Notes under the pieces: generated by a model
Told to the model about the DNA's origin: nothing
Seen by the model: the letters and a program-made list of their open reading frames with translations, nothing else
Databases searched by the model: none
Made by a program: the position numbers and the translations under genes
Source of the DNA: JBGSIC01 sp041751875
Lineage (GTDB): Bacteria; Bdellovibrionota; FAC87; UBA2466; JACKAF01
Reading direction: 5' to 3'
DNA: 48,608 nucleotides
NCBI GenBank assembly: GCA_041751875.1
Contig: JBGSIC010000011.1
Location: forward strand, 1-48,608
In this document: in pieces, positions 34,475 to 43,600 of the stretch
How positions within the stretch are numbered: the first letter of the stretch is position 1
Layout: every line of letters begins with the position of its first letter

Positions 34475-34990
34475 GTGCAGAACCTTATTATCGACAAGAT
34501 TGAAAAAGGGCAGGAAAAAAAGCGCCCGTCCTTCCACGTTGGCGACACCGTTACGGTGAGCGTACGTTTGAAGGAAGGTGAAAAAGAGCGCGTTCAGGCG
34601 TTTCGCGGAGTGGTGCTTTGCAAGAGCCCCAAGTCCGGACGCGGTCCTCGCGCCACCTTTACGGTGCGTAAGATTTCAGATGGGGTGGGAGTAGAGAGAG
34701 TCTTTGCGCTCCATTCCCCGTCCATCGAAAAGTTGCAGGTAGAATCATCGGCGGAAGTCCGTCGCTCACGCCTGTATTACTTAAGAGATTTGCGCGGTAA
34801 GAAGGCGCGCTTGAAGGAAACGGATCGGTTTAAAGATCTGGTCGTTCCTGAAGGCGAAAAGGAAGCGGTTGAAGCTTCTGCCCAAACGGCGCAGGCAAGT
34901 GCAGAAAAAGGGACAGAGCAAAAAGAAGCGAAAGCTGACGCGGCTCCGAAGGCTGATAAAAAGGCCGATAAAAAAGCCGACAAAAAGTAG
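34475..34990 (+). CDS. rplS: 50S ribosomal protein L19 with a Lys/Ala-rich tail
   Basis: Start chosen at GTG 34475, preceded by GGAG; the frame is open to 34280 but a promoter lies inside that part. The 171-residue product has the L19 core (about 1-116): FHVGDTVTVSVRLKEGEKERVQAFRGVVL and the final VRRSRLYYLRDLRGKKARLKE. L19 sits at the 30S-50S interface. Typical L19 is about 115 residues; here about 55 extra residues form a low-complexity Glu/Ala/Gln then KADKK-repeat tail. Confidence 0.95.
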   Translation: MQNLIIDKIEKGQEKKRPSFHVGDTVTVSVRLKEGEKERVQAFRGVVLCKSPKSGRGPRATFTVRKISDGVGVERVFALHSPSIEKLQVESSAEVRRSRLYYLRDLRGKKARLKETDRFKDLVVPEGEKEAVEASAQTAQASAEKGTEQKEAKADAAPKADKKADKKADKK

Positions 34991-35065
34991 TCCTTCTTTT
35001 TTTTAGAATCTGCACAAGTTCGATTTTAGTTAGCAAACTGGTTTTACATCATTTGAGATTGCAAC

Positions 35066-35689
35066 TTGAAACCCAGCTTCGAGTACGAACTGCGTGCGCA
35101 CACCAAAGGCTACAAGCTAGTCGCCGGTCTTGATGAGGTCGGCCGAGGTTGTCTCGCTGGGCCCGTTGTGGCTGCCGCGGTCATTCTGGACCCGCAGAAT
35201 ATCCCCAAAGGTTTAAACGACTCCAAGAAACTGACAGCTGAAAAAAGAGAGACGCTCGATGGGCTGATTCGCAAGCACGCGTTGGCCTTTGCCATCGGTA
35301 TTGGCGATGTCGAAGAAATTGACCGAATCAATATTTTAAATTCCTCCAAAATGGCGATGATTCGCGCTCTTGAGCAACTCAAGCCCGCAGCAGATTGCCT
35401 TCTTATCGATGGCAATTTTCGGATTGCGGTAGAGCTACCGCAGCTTCCCATCGTGAAGGGGGATCAAATATCGGTATCGATTGCCGCGGCCTCTATCATT
35501 GCAAAAGTCTACCGTGACGCTCTGATGAAGGAGCACGACAAGCTTTACCCCGGCTACTTCTGGTCTCAGAACAAGGGCTACGGGAGCGTTGAACACCGCT
35601 TAGGGCTAGAGAAGCTAGGTCAGAGCCCTTTGCATCGTCGTTCGTTTAGCTGGACGCCTGTATCGAAAGAACCAGAAACCGTTCTTTAG
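35066..35689 (+). CDS. rnhB: Ribonuclease HII
   Basis: This is a 207-residue enzyme that cuts RNA of RNA-DNA hybrids and removes single ribonucleotides from DNA. Motifs: G-L-D23-E24-V-G-R-G (catalytic Asp-Glu), LNDSKKL, LLIDGN (third acidic residue) and the KVYRD segment. TTG 35066 is the start that keeps normal length, with a GAG-containing stretch upstream. It follows rplS, a common bacterial neighbourhood with rnhB and yraN. Confidence 0.95.
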   Translation: MKPSFEYELRAHTKGYKLVAGLDEVGRGCLAGPVVAAAVILDPQNIPKGLNDSKKLTAEKRETLDGLIRKHALAFAIGIGDVEEIDRINILNSSKMAMIRALEQLKPAADCLLIDGNFRIAVELPQLPIVKGDQISVSIAAASIIAKVYRDALMKEHDKLYPGYFWSQNKGYGSVEHRLGLEKLGQSPLHRRSFSWTPVSKEPETVL

Positions 35690-35761
35690 TTTTACTTTCC
35701 CTTCTCTTTTCTATTCTCTCAGGCCTGTTTAAACGGCCTCGACGTTGCACTTCATTCGCAG

Positions 35762-36145
35762 ATGAACGTTCTTACCCAAACCAAAGGGGCTTTCTTCGAG
35801 GCCCAGGCGCGCATCGAGGCGAGGCGTTTGGGCTATCAGCTTTTGGAGAAAAATTTGTGGTGGGGCAGATATGAAATCGATTTGCTTGCCTGGGATGAAA
35901 AGACCAATGAGATGGTCGTGATCGAAGTTAGAGGCAGAACGGGCGCCGGTGATTGGGAAAGATTTGGTGCCAAAAAACAACTCCGGCTCACGTTTGTCGC
36001 CGATAGCCTAGCGACTACTTACCAAAAGCCGGTGAGGATAGAACTCTTTCAGGCCACAGGAAGTGTGCCCCAAAGCAAATGGAAAAGGTGGCTGAGTTTG
36101 CTTATGGGAAGGGGAGTAAGCTGGGAAGTCGTGCCGGTGGACTAG
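35762..36145 (+). CDS. YraN/UPF0102-family nuclease-like protein
   Basis: This is a 127-residue protein with the restriction-endonuclease-like core of UPF0102: G-x-x-x-E (KGAFFEAQA), LGYQLLEKNLWWGRYEIDLLAWD and VVIEVRGR (E-I-D...E-V-R pattern; usually EIDL and VEVK). The usual Gly before EID is displaced: GRYEID instead of GEID. Function is not settled in the family. The rplS-rnhB-yraN order is widely conserved and supports the call. The stop overlaps that of the convergent STAS gene. Confidence 0.87.
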   Translation: MNVLTQTKGAFFEAQARIEARRLGYQLLEKNLWWGRYEIDLLAWDEKTNEMVVIEVRGRTGAGDWERFGAKKQLRLTFVADSLATTYQKPVRIELFQATGSVPQSKWKRWLSLLMGRGVSWEVVPVD

Positions 36146-36534
36146 TGATCCAAAGCAGGCTTCGCATTGGATCGCTTGGGTGGTGCGTTCGAAAGAAAGC
36201 TCGCCAACGCCTCTGCCTCGTCTGTGTAGACTTCAAAGGGCTTGCGGGCTGTCTGGTAGACCCGAAACATGCGGCTAAACTCTGCGGAAAGATTGCAGAG
36301 TTTCGTGCGCGTTTGCCTGTTCTTGCTGAAATCCTTCAGCACACCGATAAACTGCGAAATGCCGCTGGACCCTACGAAACGCAGTTTGGAGAGATTGAGG
36401 ACTAGCTGCGTGGCGTTTCGCTCCTCCATCATCACCGACGCGGTTTTCTCGAATTCAAGGGTAGATTCAAAATCCAGGTGACCCTCTAGTTCGAAAACCA
36501 GTGTTTCACCTTCTTGTTTGGCTCGCATTATCAT
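36142..36534 (-). CDS. STAS-domain protein (anti-sigma factor antagonist type)
   Basis: This is a 130-residue protein with a STAS fold: VFELEGHLDFESTLEFE, then LVLNLSKLRFVGSSGISQFIGVL, where the SSG loop carries the usual phosphorylatable Ser. Family members bind anti-sigma kinases in a phosphorylation-dependent way, in partner-switching control. No kinase or sigma factor is adjacent. A basic tail (PPKRSNAKPALDH) follows the domain. Start at 36534; a second Met is at residue 3. Confidence 0.83.
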   Translation of the reverse strand: MIMRAKQEGETLVFELEGHLDFESTLEFEKTASVMMEERNATQLVLNLSKLRFVGSSGISQFIGVLKDFSKNRQTRTKLCNLSAEFSRMFRVYQTARKPFEVYTDEAEALASFLSNAPPKRSNAKPALDH

Positions 36535-36579
36535 AATGTTTTGGAGTGTGGTAGGACTCGGTACAAGTATAGCAAATAA

Positions 36580-37419
36580 GTGGTAACTCTCGAATCAAAT
36601 CTGTACGTAGTCGCAACTCCTTTGGGAAATAAGGAAGATGTCACGCTGCGTGCTTTATCTGTGTTTCGCCAAGAGAAGATTTTCTTTGCCGAAGATAGCA
36701 GAGAACTAAGAAAACTCATGGGGTTGCACGGTGTGAGTATGGAGAACAAGATTATCCACTCCTACGCGAAGCACAATTTACGCACGGCGACTGAGAAGGC
36801 TTTGGAATATCTCAGTGCCTCGAAAAGCGTTGTGTTGGTTTGCGATCGAGGCACGCCGGGTATCTCGGATCCGGGAGCCCAGCTGGTGGCTCAAGCACGG
36901 CTCATGGGGGCTAAAGTCTTGCCGATACCAGGGGCTTCCGCAGTCACGGCGCTGATGTCGGTGAGTGGTTTCGACGGCACCTTCACCTTTGTGGGCTTTT
37001 TGCCTCACACACAAAAGTCTCGGGACGAACTTTGGAATCAAAGCGCCTCTCTCGATACGCCTGTTTGTTTTTTCGAATCTCCTCAGCGCGTTAGAGAAAC
37101 CGCGAAAGAGCTAAAAAACCGATTCCCCTCGGGCATGCTTTTTTGGGGGCGCGAGATGACAAAAGTTTTCGAGCAATATGAAAAAGCCTCACTTGCCGAT
37201 CTGGATTTAGAGGCCCTTCCGGAAAAAGGGGAGTACACTATTTTACTCCTACCCGGCAAAAAAACTGTCGATGATAACGATCAAAAGTCGCAAATAGAGC
37301 AGGCTATCCGGTTAAGGACCTGTTCAGAAAAAGACTGGGCAAAACACCTCGGTGAAAAATTAGATCTGCCGGCCAAAGAAATTTACAACCAATTGCAACG
37401 GGCAAAGAATCTGGACTGA
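36580..37419 (+). CDS. rsmI: 16S rRNA (cytidine-1402 2'-O) methyltransferase
   Basis: This is a 279-residue SAM-dependent enzyme of the tetrapyrrole-methylase fold, starting at GTG 36580. Motifs: YVVATPLGNKEDVTLRAL, FAEDSRE, VLVCDRGTPGISDPGAQLV and LPIPGASAVTALMSVSGF. RsmI methylates the ribose of C1402 of 16S rRNA. Length is normal. The canonical E. coli motif GTPGISDPG is perfect. No strong ribosome site precedes the GTG. Confidence 0.95.
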   Translation: MVTLESNLYVVATPLGNKEDVTLRALSVFRQEKIFFAEDSRELRKLMGLHGVSMENKIIHSYAKHNLRTATEKALEYLSASKSVVLVCDRGTPGISDPGAQLVAQARLMGAKVLPIPGASAVTALMSVSGFDGTFTFVGFLPHTQKSRDELWNQSASLDTPVCFFESPQRVRETAKELKNRFPSGMLFWGREMTKVFEQYEKASLADLDLEALPEKGEYTILLLPGKKTVDDNDQKSQIEQAIRLRTCSEKDWAKHLGEKLDLPAKEIYNQLQRAKNLD

Positions 37420-37501
37420 CCAGAGCATTGCGCTAGATGCGCCAAGTCACGAAGCCAAAAAAACTATGTAGGAATCTTCACATTTAGCCGATGAGTCCTT
37501 T

Positions 37502-37909
37502 GTGAAGAAACTTATACTCATTCTCGCTAGTGTTTTGTTCTTAAGTGTCCAGTCGATCGCAGCCGAGCCGGAAGGAGCGATTGTACAAATCGCTCGCCGT
37601 AATACGCCCGGTGCGCAGACCACGAACGCGAAGGAATACTATTTAAACATCGGCGAACTCGATGAAGTGAAATCTGGTGACGTATTCCACGTCATTCGCC
37701 AGCTACCCATTGCAGACGTTCTTGAGGGGGAACCGCTAGAATTTTTACCGGTTGTCATTGGCGAAGTGCAGGTTACGAATCTTGGTAAGTCGACGGCTGT
37801 TGCAAGATTGCTCTCGATGCAAGAACCCGAGCTGCTTCCAAGCCTTGAGTACCCCGGCATAATGTTGGGAGATCAAGTGAAGCGCAAAACCGGACTTCCT
37901 TTCAAGTAG
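37502..37909 (+). CDS. Exported SH3-like protein of unknown function
   Basis: This is a 135-residue protein from GTG 37502 with signal peptide KKLILILASVLFLSVQSIAA. The mature part has the pattern YYLNIGELDEVKSGDVFHV.R...VVIGEVQVTNLGKSTAVARL..GIMLGDQVK, like the C-terminal domain of FlgT and similar envelope proteins. No enzymatic motif. A flagellar or curli-like role cannot be claimed from this alone. The HNH gene begins 9 nt later. Confidence 0.65.
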   Translation: MKKLILILASVLFLSVQSIAAEPEGAIVQIARRNTPGAQTTNAKEYYLNIGELDEVKSGDVFHVIRQLPIADVLEGEPLEFLPVVIGEVQVTNLGKSTAVARLLSMQEPELLPSLEYPGIMLGDQVKRKTGLPFK

Positions 37910-37918
37910 GGTAATCCC

Positions 37919-38461
37919 ATGCTTGACCACAAACGAGCTCTTCTCCTAAACGCCGGCTATGAACCGCTGCGCGTGGTTTCGTGGAAGCGCGCGTTCACAC
38001 TTTTATTCCAAGATAAAGTTGAAGTGCTTGAGCAGTACGAAGATTTCGTGCGTTCGGTGAGTGAAGCGTTTCGATTGCCTGCCGTGATTAAGCTACGCGG
38101 ATGGGTCCACCTCAAACGGCGTATGCCCGTTATTCGTTTCTCGCGCAGCAACCTCTATCTCCGCGATGATTTTACCTGTCAGTACTGCCTGGTTAAATAT
38201 CCCGAGAAGCAACTCACTTTAGATCATGTGATTCCCGTCTCCCGCGGAGGGAGGAAAAGCTGGGAAAATATCGTAACCGCTTGCCTTACCTGCAACCAAC
38301 GCAAAGGGCACAAGCCACCCGAAAGCGTGGGCATGAAACTCAATCGTCCGCCCTCGGCACCCAACTGGCTACCGGGCAATCTAGGCGGCATTACCACAAA
38401 CGCACCTCCGCCTTTGTGGGCGCCGTATCTGACTCCCCACTCGACGAAAGTCGCTGCTTAA
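37919..38461 (+). CDS. HNH endonuclease family protein
   Basis: This is a 180-residue protein: an N-terminal region (LLLNAGYEPLRVVSWKRAFTLLF) typical of the widespread stand-alone HNH family, followed by the zinc/HNH module CQYC...LDHVIPVSRGGRKSWENIV..CLTCNQRKGHK. Two CxxC pairs frame the D-H...N...H/K motif. Biological role in the family is unknown; it is often chromosomal and near housekeeping genes, as here. Confidence 0.9.
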   Translation: MLDHKRALLLNAGYEPLRVVSWKRAFTLLFQDKVEVLEQYEDFVRSVSEAFRLPAVIKLRGWVHLKRRMPVIRFSRSNLYLRDDFTCQYCLVKYPEKQLTLDHVIPVSRGGRKSWENIVTACLTCNQRKGHKPPESVGMKLNRPPSAPNWLPGNLGGITTNAPPPLWAPYLTPHSTKVAA

Positions 38462-38476
38462 ATAATAAAACCAGTT

Positions 38477-38803
38477 CTAGGCGATTGCTGAATTGAGAAG
38501 ACTTTTAATCTTTTCTTTGGGCTGATTGCCGACCATCTCGTTCAATTTCTTTCCATCTTTGAAAAGAATCAGGGTCGGAATGCCGCGAATGCCGAATTTT
38601 GCGGGAACTTCCTTGCACTCATCCACGTTCACCTTGGCGAAGCGCACTTTGCCTTCAAATTCCTTGGACAGTTCTTCAATCACCGGAGCGAGTGCGCGGC
38701 AGGGCATGCACCACTCGGCCCAGAAATCGACCAATATGGGGGAGTCCTGTTTTTCAATCTCACCTGCGAAGTTTGCGTCATTTAGCGACGAAATTTGACC
38801 CAT
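38477..38803 (-). CDS. trxA: Thioredoxin
   Basis: This is a 108-residue cytoplasmic thioredoxin; the fold is complete: ILVDFWAEWCMPC (C32, C35), FAKVNVDEC and the cis-Pro GIPTLILFKDG. The active site is W-C-M-P-C rather than the usual W-C-G-P-C, which may shift redox potential. An additional Cys occurs in the DECKEVP region. It supplies reducing power to reductases and possibly to the DsbD-like protein of this window. Confidence 0.95.
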   Translation of the reverse strand: MGQISSLNDANFAGEIEKQDSPILVDFWAEWCMPCRALAPVIEELSKEFEGKVRFAKVNVDECKEVPAKFGIRGIPTLILFKDGKKLNEMVGNQPKEKIKSLLNSAIA

Positions 38804-38907
38804 CCACTACCTCTTAGTTTATACGTGCCGTTCCAGCCATACCCACAGTCAAATACCCACCCAAAGGATAAAATCGGACCTCGGGGGTGTCAATTAGCAA
38901 AGCCAAG

Positions 38908-39609
38908 TCACTTATTCAGCGAGGCTTTTTGGGCTTGGTAGGCCTTTCGAAACGCTGGGGACTTCTTTAGTTCGTGGTAAACGAGCTCACCCATCTTCTG
39001 GCCGTTATAGACATCGCTGGGATGGTGCATGCCCGAAAGGACCCGATCTTGGCCAATCTGATCGGCCCGCCGTTCGATCTGCTTCCGTTTGGCGGGGTAG
39101 AAGTCGCTTAATATCAGAGAATATAAACGCGCCAACACGGCGTGTCCGCTGGGGTAGGCGCCGGTCACTTCTTTGGGAACGCACGGGGTAACGCTGCTTA
39201 AATACGCAAAGGGACGTTGGCGCGGGAAATCGACTTTAAGCTTTTGAATAAAAAAGTCTCCGTCGTTGCGAACCTGCTCAAAGAAGGGAGTGAGCTTCTC
39301 GGTGGAAGCTTGATCGAGAAGGGCGTAAGTCGGGCCAAAAAAGCTAGCGAGACTGACAAAGACTTCTGAGTTGGCTCGGTCACAATCCTTTTGAGAACGT
39401 TCTTTTTGCGCTTTGGCCAGCGCCGCTTCATCCTGTTTCTGTTCTTCACTGCCGGCAGTGGGAGGCGGCACAAGCTGCTTTTTGAAATTCTCGTAGAGAG
39501 CCGGTTGCAAATAAATCGGCTCCTTAGGGATGGGGTGGTGAACGGTTCCACTAGGGGCGCCCAATCCAACCAAACTGAAAAGGAAGAAGAAAAAAGAAAC
39601 CCGTTTCAT
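38908..39609 (-). CDS. Class A (PAP2-superfamily) acid phosphatase, exported
   Basis: Start at ATG 39609, which gives a signal peptide (KRVSFFFFLFSLVGLGAPSG); the frame is open to 39702 but without a signal at its end. The 233-residue product has all class A acid phosphatase motifs: K-x6-R-P (KVDFPRQRP), P-S-G-H (YPSGHA) and R-x5-H-x3-D (RVLSGMHHPSD). These periplasmic enzymes release phosphate from many organic esters. It follows a small membrane-protein gene with 4 nt between stop and start. Confidence 0.9.
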   Translation of the reverse strand: MKRVSFFFFLFSLVGLGAPSGTVHHPIPKEPIYLQPALYENFKKQLVPPPTAGSEEQKQDEAALAKAQKERSQKDCDRANSEVFVSLASFFGPTYALLDQASTEKLTPFFEQVRNDGDFFIQKLKVDFPRQRPFAYLSSVTPCVPKEVTGAYPSGHAVLARLYSLILSDFYPAKRKQIERRADQIGQDRVLSGMHHPSDVYNGQKMGELVYHELKKSPAFRKAYQAQKASLNK

Positions 39610-39613
39610 GATT

Positions 39614-39889
39614 TCAGACCTGAGTATTTTCGATTTCAGTATTTTTTGAACGAAGCATGAAGGCGGCAACAAAACCCAGGGTGATTCCCACCAATGTGCC
39701 AATAAACTGGGACCACTGAAAGCGACTCAGCGCCCATTCAATAGAGGACTTACAATTCACACCAAACTGCGCCGGCGGATCGAAGTACCACGCGATCACT
39801 TTTGGAGCGAGCCAGCTGGTGAATAATCCACCAAGGCCTGCACCTATGAGTACGAAAATGATAATGCGTTTGAAGCTTATAGATTCCAT
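39614..39889 (-). CDS. Small two-helix membrane protein
   Basis: This is a 91-residue protein with two membrane helices (about 10-30 and 62-82) joined by a polar loop with one Cys, and a charged C-terminus. No family recognised. Located 4 nt upstream of the acid phosphatase gene, and likely co-transcribed with it. Confidence 0.65.
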   Translation of the reverse strand: MESISFKRIIIFVLIGAGLGGLFTSWLAPKVIAWYFDPPAQFGVNCKSSIEWALSRFQWSQFIGTLVGITLGFVAAFMLRSKNTEIENTQV

Positions 39890-40256
39890 GGTGAGTTTTT
39901 ACCTTGAAGAGTTTGGGGGAGTCAAAGAACTAAAATCTATGAGGAATGGCCTTCCTTACTCTTGATAATTGTTGTTGCAGCAAGGTATTTAAAGTGCGAT
40001 CAAGCAGGGAAAACCTCGATCTTCAGGGTTCATACAACTCTTTCTGTACCAAATTCCTGTCGCATCAACATCATCCTAGTGCTCGAAATTGCTGCCCCAT
40101 GGATCTAAAATGTGGATCTTTTATCTTCCCATTCTTTGTTCACAAAGGCTGTCAATGAATTGATGTGCTTGGCTTCTGAGATTAAGTCTACGAGGGATTC
40201 TCGTTCTAAAGGCTGTTATTCCAGTGCGATTCGGGAGGGGCAATCGCCGTCGAAAC
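39890..40256. other. Intergenic stretch without a supported gene
   Basis: These 367 bp are visibly richer in A/T than the housekeeping region. Plus-strand open frames here (39946-40158, and one from 40112) lack ribosome sites, and one runs antisense through the immunity gene. No repeat, RNA gene or clear promoter was seen. A copy of the tRNA-Val 3' end, which would mark an attachment site, was looked for and not found. Confidence 0.5.
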
Positions 40257-40610
40257 TTATTTTCTCGCCTTCTCTTCAATTTGGGAGTCGGCGGCGGTAC
40301 ATCCTAAACTATTCAAAATACTATCAAGTTTGCAAAAGACACCTGCTTCAAGCGTGGGGAACACTTCCATCCAAATTAGTCCGTGCTCTTCAGCGATGGC
40401 AGATGAGAATCCGTCCTCAGAACGGAGTAAAAGGTGAACTTTTTCGATCTCGGTCTCTTGATCCACAAACTTGGACAACAAATTCTGACGCGCAGCCTCC
40501 GCGATGAGTTCCTGAATGCGAATCCCGCTGGGAATTTGTTCGAAATATTGCGAGAAAAAAACTTTGTAGGGTTTACTTAAATAATCTTGCAAAAACTGCC
40601 TGTAATTCAC
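40257..40610 (-). CDS. Probable immunity protein for the adjacent toxin
   Basis: This is a 117-residue protein without signal peptide or membrane helix, with mixed alpha/beta character. The start overlaps the stop of the toxin gene by 4 nt (ATGA). Small, cytosolic, of no recognised family and immediately 3' of a polymorphic toxin gene: this is the usual arrangement of an immunity gene. The assignment rests on context and architecture only. Confidence 0.6.
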   Translation of the reverse strand: MNYRQFLQDYLSKPYKVFFSQYFEQIPSGIRIQELIAEAARQNLLSKFVDQETEIEKVHLLLRSEDGFSSAIAEEHGLIWMEVFPTLEAGVFCKLDSILNSLGCTAADSQIEEKARK

Positions 40611-43600
40611 TTGAAGGTTCCTCCGTCTTTAATCCATGTTTCAGGTACCTTGAAATCTAAGTACACCTGTCTACCTCCTCCGAGCAGTTGTACACCTGTG
40701 GATTGGTTATGGACAGGGGCGGCAAATCCTTCGTGTGTTAGCGTTCCGGACGGAACTTCAATTTCTACCCATTTAGTAGCGGAATTTGGGACTTTTCGAG
40801 AGGGATCTAGGGCAAGATCCAAAGTAACCTGGCTTGGTCCCGTTGGCTTCACTGGTGACCAATATTGCCCAAGCCGTTCCGTTTTCTCGTCGTAAGATCG
40901 GAAAAGCCTTTCCGGGACTGTCTTGCGCCCCGAACGGTAGGTGGCACTACGAAATGTGTCTGCAATCGTTGTTCCCGCTACCGGAACGCCTCGTGAATCG
41001 AGTAATAGGTGGGGGCTGCCGATAGGTCGATTGTGAAGACGTCCAGAGTTGCTGGGTGAGTGTATTGTTGCTTCTTGAACTGGCTGGGCAAGTTCTTGTG
41101 CTTTTTGCAGAACTCCGCGTCTTAAGGGCTTATTCAAAATAGTCGCGAGCTTTTCTAGAACGTTAGCGCCTAATTTGCCTTTCGAACCGATTCCTCCAGA
41201 GAAAGCCCCGATAGCTGCCCACATCCGTTCGGACTCGGAAAGTTGCCTACCGTAATAAGTTCTTCCTGACGACGCCTCAATAAAGTCCTGCGCCCACCCC
41301 AGTCCCGGGGTGAAACTCGCGGCGTCCCTTGTTGATTCCGGAAAGTTTGGCTCTTTACCAGTCGCCATTCGCATTAGCGCGTCAGCCACAACGAGATAGG
41401 AAGCTGCTTTCTCGACCTCCCCTCTGACCGCTGCAATGCCCGAAGCGAGGAGCGATGCTTGGGCACCTTCCTTCATGTCCGCTTCTTCGGTGGTCTTAGG
41501 AGAAAAATCATCGATTCGTTTTTGAAGTACACTTGCGTTTTTGAGCAGCGGTTGTCGCTCGAAGGCCCGCGACATAATTGTTTCTGGATTACCCTTTAGT
41601 TCGGGACCATCGATGAGAGCTAACACGGATTCAGGAACTTCCACTGAAGGCATTCGAATGCGCATGGCATGATCTTTTAACGATTCTTGGTGCTTTACGA
41701 GGTCGGCGTGGCCTTTCGCAAAATCGGTTTCTATGGCTTTGAGATGCTTCGGATAAGCAGTTCGATATTCTGCGTTGCTTTGTGCATACTGCCGGTTCAG
41801 CGCTTGAAGATGACCTATTTGGGGTAAAGGTGAGAACCTTACTTGTGGGGCCTGTATGGGGCTTCCTGTGTGAAGAATGAGGTCTGCCCCTCCATTTCCG
41901 GTTAGACGAAATGGACTTCCATCTTCGGAGGTAGAACGATAGCGGAACTGCGCTCTCCCTTTGAGGGATGCTCGTCTGAACTTACTTTTTTTACTCGCGA
42001 TCGCTTCTTCTGGTTTCCAAAATGTAAAAAGGGAAGGGTCAATAGTCTTACCTTCGAGGGTGGCTTTTAGGAAGGTTAATTGTTCTAGTTGAGAGGACAA
42101 CGCATCTTGCAACTCAACGTTACTCTTTAGAACACGAATTTTAGCAGCGCTCCAAAGAGCATAGATATGCTTGCGTGTTTCCTCCATCGAGGTTTCAATT
42201 TTCTGAATGAGTTGTGGCTTTTCGATGAGACAGGAGGCCACGTGAATTTCTGACTCGCCACACTCGGCCAATTGCGAATTTATACCAGCTACCGTTTCAG
42301 CATTTTGTTTAAGCTGGTCGCCCACCTGAGTGTAGAGATAGTTAATTCTCTCCATGGTATGAACGGCGCTGAGTTTTCTGAAGAGGCTTTTCCGGACTTC
42401 AGCTTCTTTAGCTAATACGTCTTTTGTGCAAATTCTCCGAAGGGCTTCATGGGTTTCGCGGCTAAGATACTTTCCCATGGCCTTTCGGACGTCGCGGTAG
42501 CAGCTCGGAATCGGAACATCCTTCGGCCATTCCATGGGAGTCCACCAGGCATTTGGGGACTCTTTGTCGTAAACTTCGCCTCTCCACTTTTCGAGATGCT
42601 TTTTTTTGCCTGGGCCTAAGGCGTTCATTCGGTTGTAGTCGGCAATGAGTTTTTCGTATTTTGGAGAGTTCCGATAGTCGACTGTCGTTTCTTGCCGTTC
42701 GGCATAGAAAGTCGAAGTGTACCCCAGCGCCATCAGGGCGTGGTAATCATCGGAAATCTGTGCATGAATGGAATCGAGTGCTTGGAATTTTGTCGATTGG
42801 GGCTTCGAAGAAAGTAAACGGCGCACAAAGTGCACTTTCGCTTTTGTTGAATTGTCTACAGCCCATTTGTCATACAAATCCAAACCTTCTTGGAGAGCGT
42901 GATTCGATCTGTAGGGACGCGACCATTCGCCCGCAAATTCTAGAGTAAGTTTGTAGGCTGTTTGTGATGACAGAAGGGGGCCTTTCGCATCTTTGGTTAA
43001 CCATTGATACAGCGTATTTAACCGGTCTACGCCGTCTGTGGTTATGTCTGAGCCCTGAATGTGTCTCGCAAGTCCCATCTGGTATTCCGGAGGCATCGCC
43101 ACCATTCGCTTCGTTGCCTCCTTCAGAGATCCGGAACGGGAGTCGTTCTCCTGCTGGTGTATGTGGAGGTCGAGATGAAAGGGATTGCATCTTTTTCCCG
43201 GGAAACGGGAAGGGGAACTAATAAAACGGGTTAAAGCTCCATTTTTTATCTCCATGTTCGAACGAATGTCGAGGAGATCGTAGTTGAGTTTACTTTTGGT
43301 TTTACCGAAGTTGGGGCTTTCGCGCACATCGGGAAACACTAAATCGTTTTCTAAGTCATCCTTAGTCAGGGAATCGTAGACTTTAAAGGTATTAAAATTA
43401 GGGAACTCGTCGGCGTGTAGTGAGTGTCTCTTGGCAGAGCGAATATCAGAGAGCGGAGGGCGCTTTTTAGCAAAGTGTTTTTCTTCCACTTCTATTAGTG
43501 CTTCTTCGTCTGATAGAGAAGGAGATGTGTTTTTGAAGGCCTGAAAGTTGGCAATAAGATGGTGAAGCCCATCATAGGTACGTAACTTTGTGTCGGCAAA

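Noticed and set aside
39890..40256. Possible attachment-site copy of the tRNA-Val 3' end
   Set aside because: I compared the tRNA end with this stretch by eye and found no matching run.
39946..40507. Plus-strand open frames of 70 and 131 codons
   Set aside because: No ribosome site, odd composition, and the second overlaps the better-supported minus-strand immunity gene in antisense.
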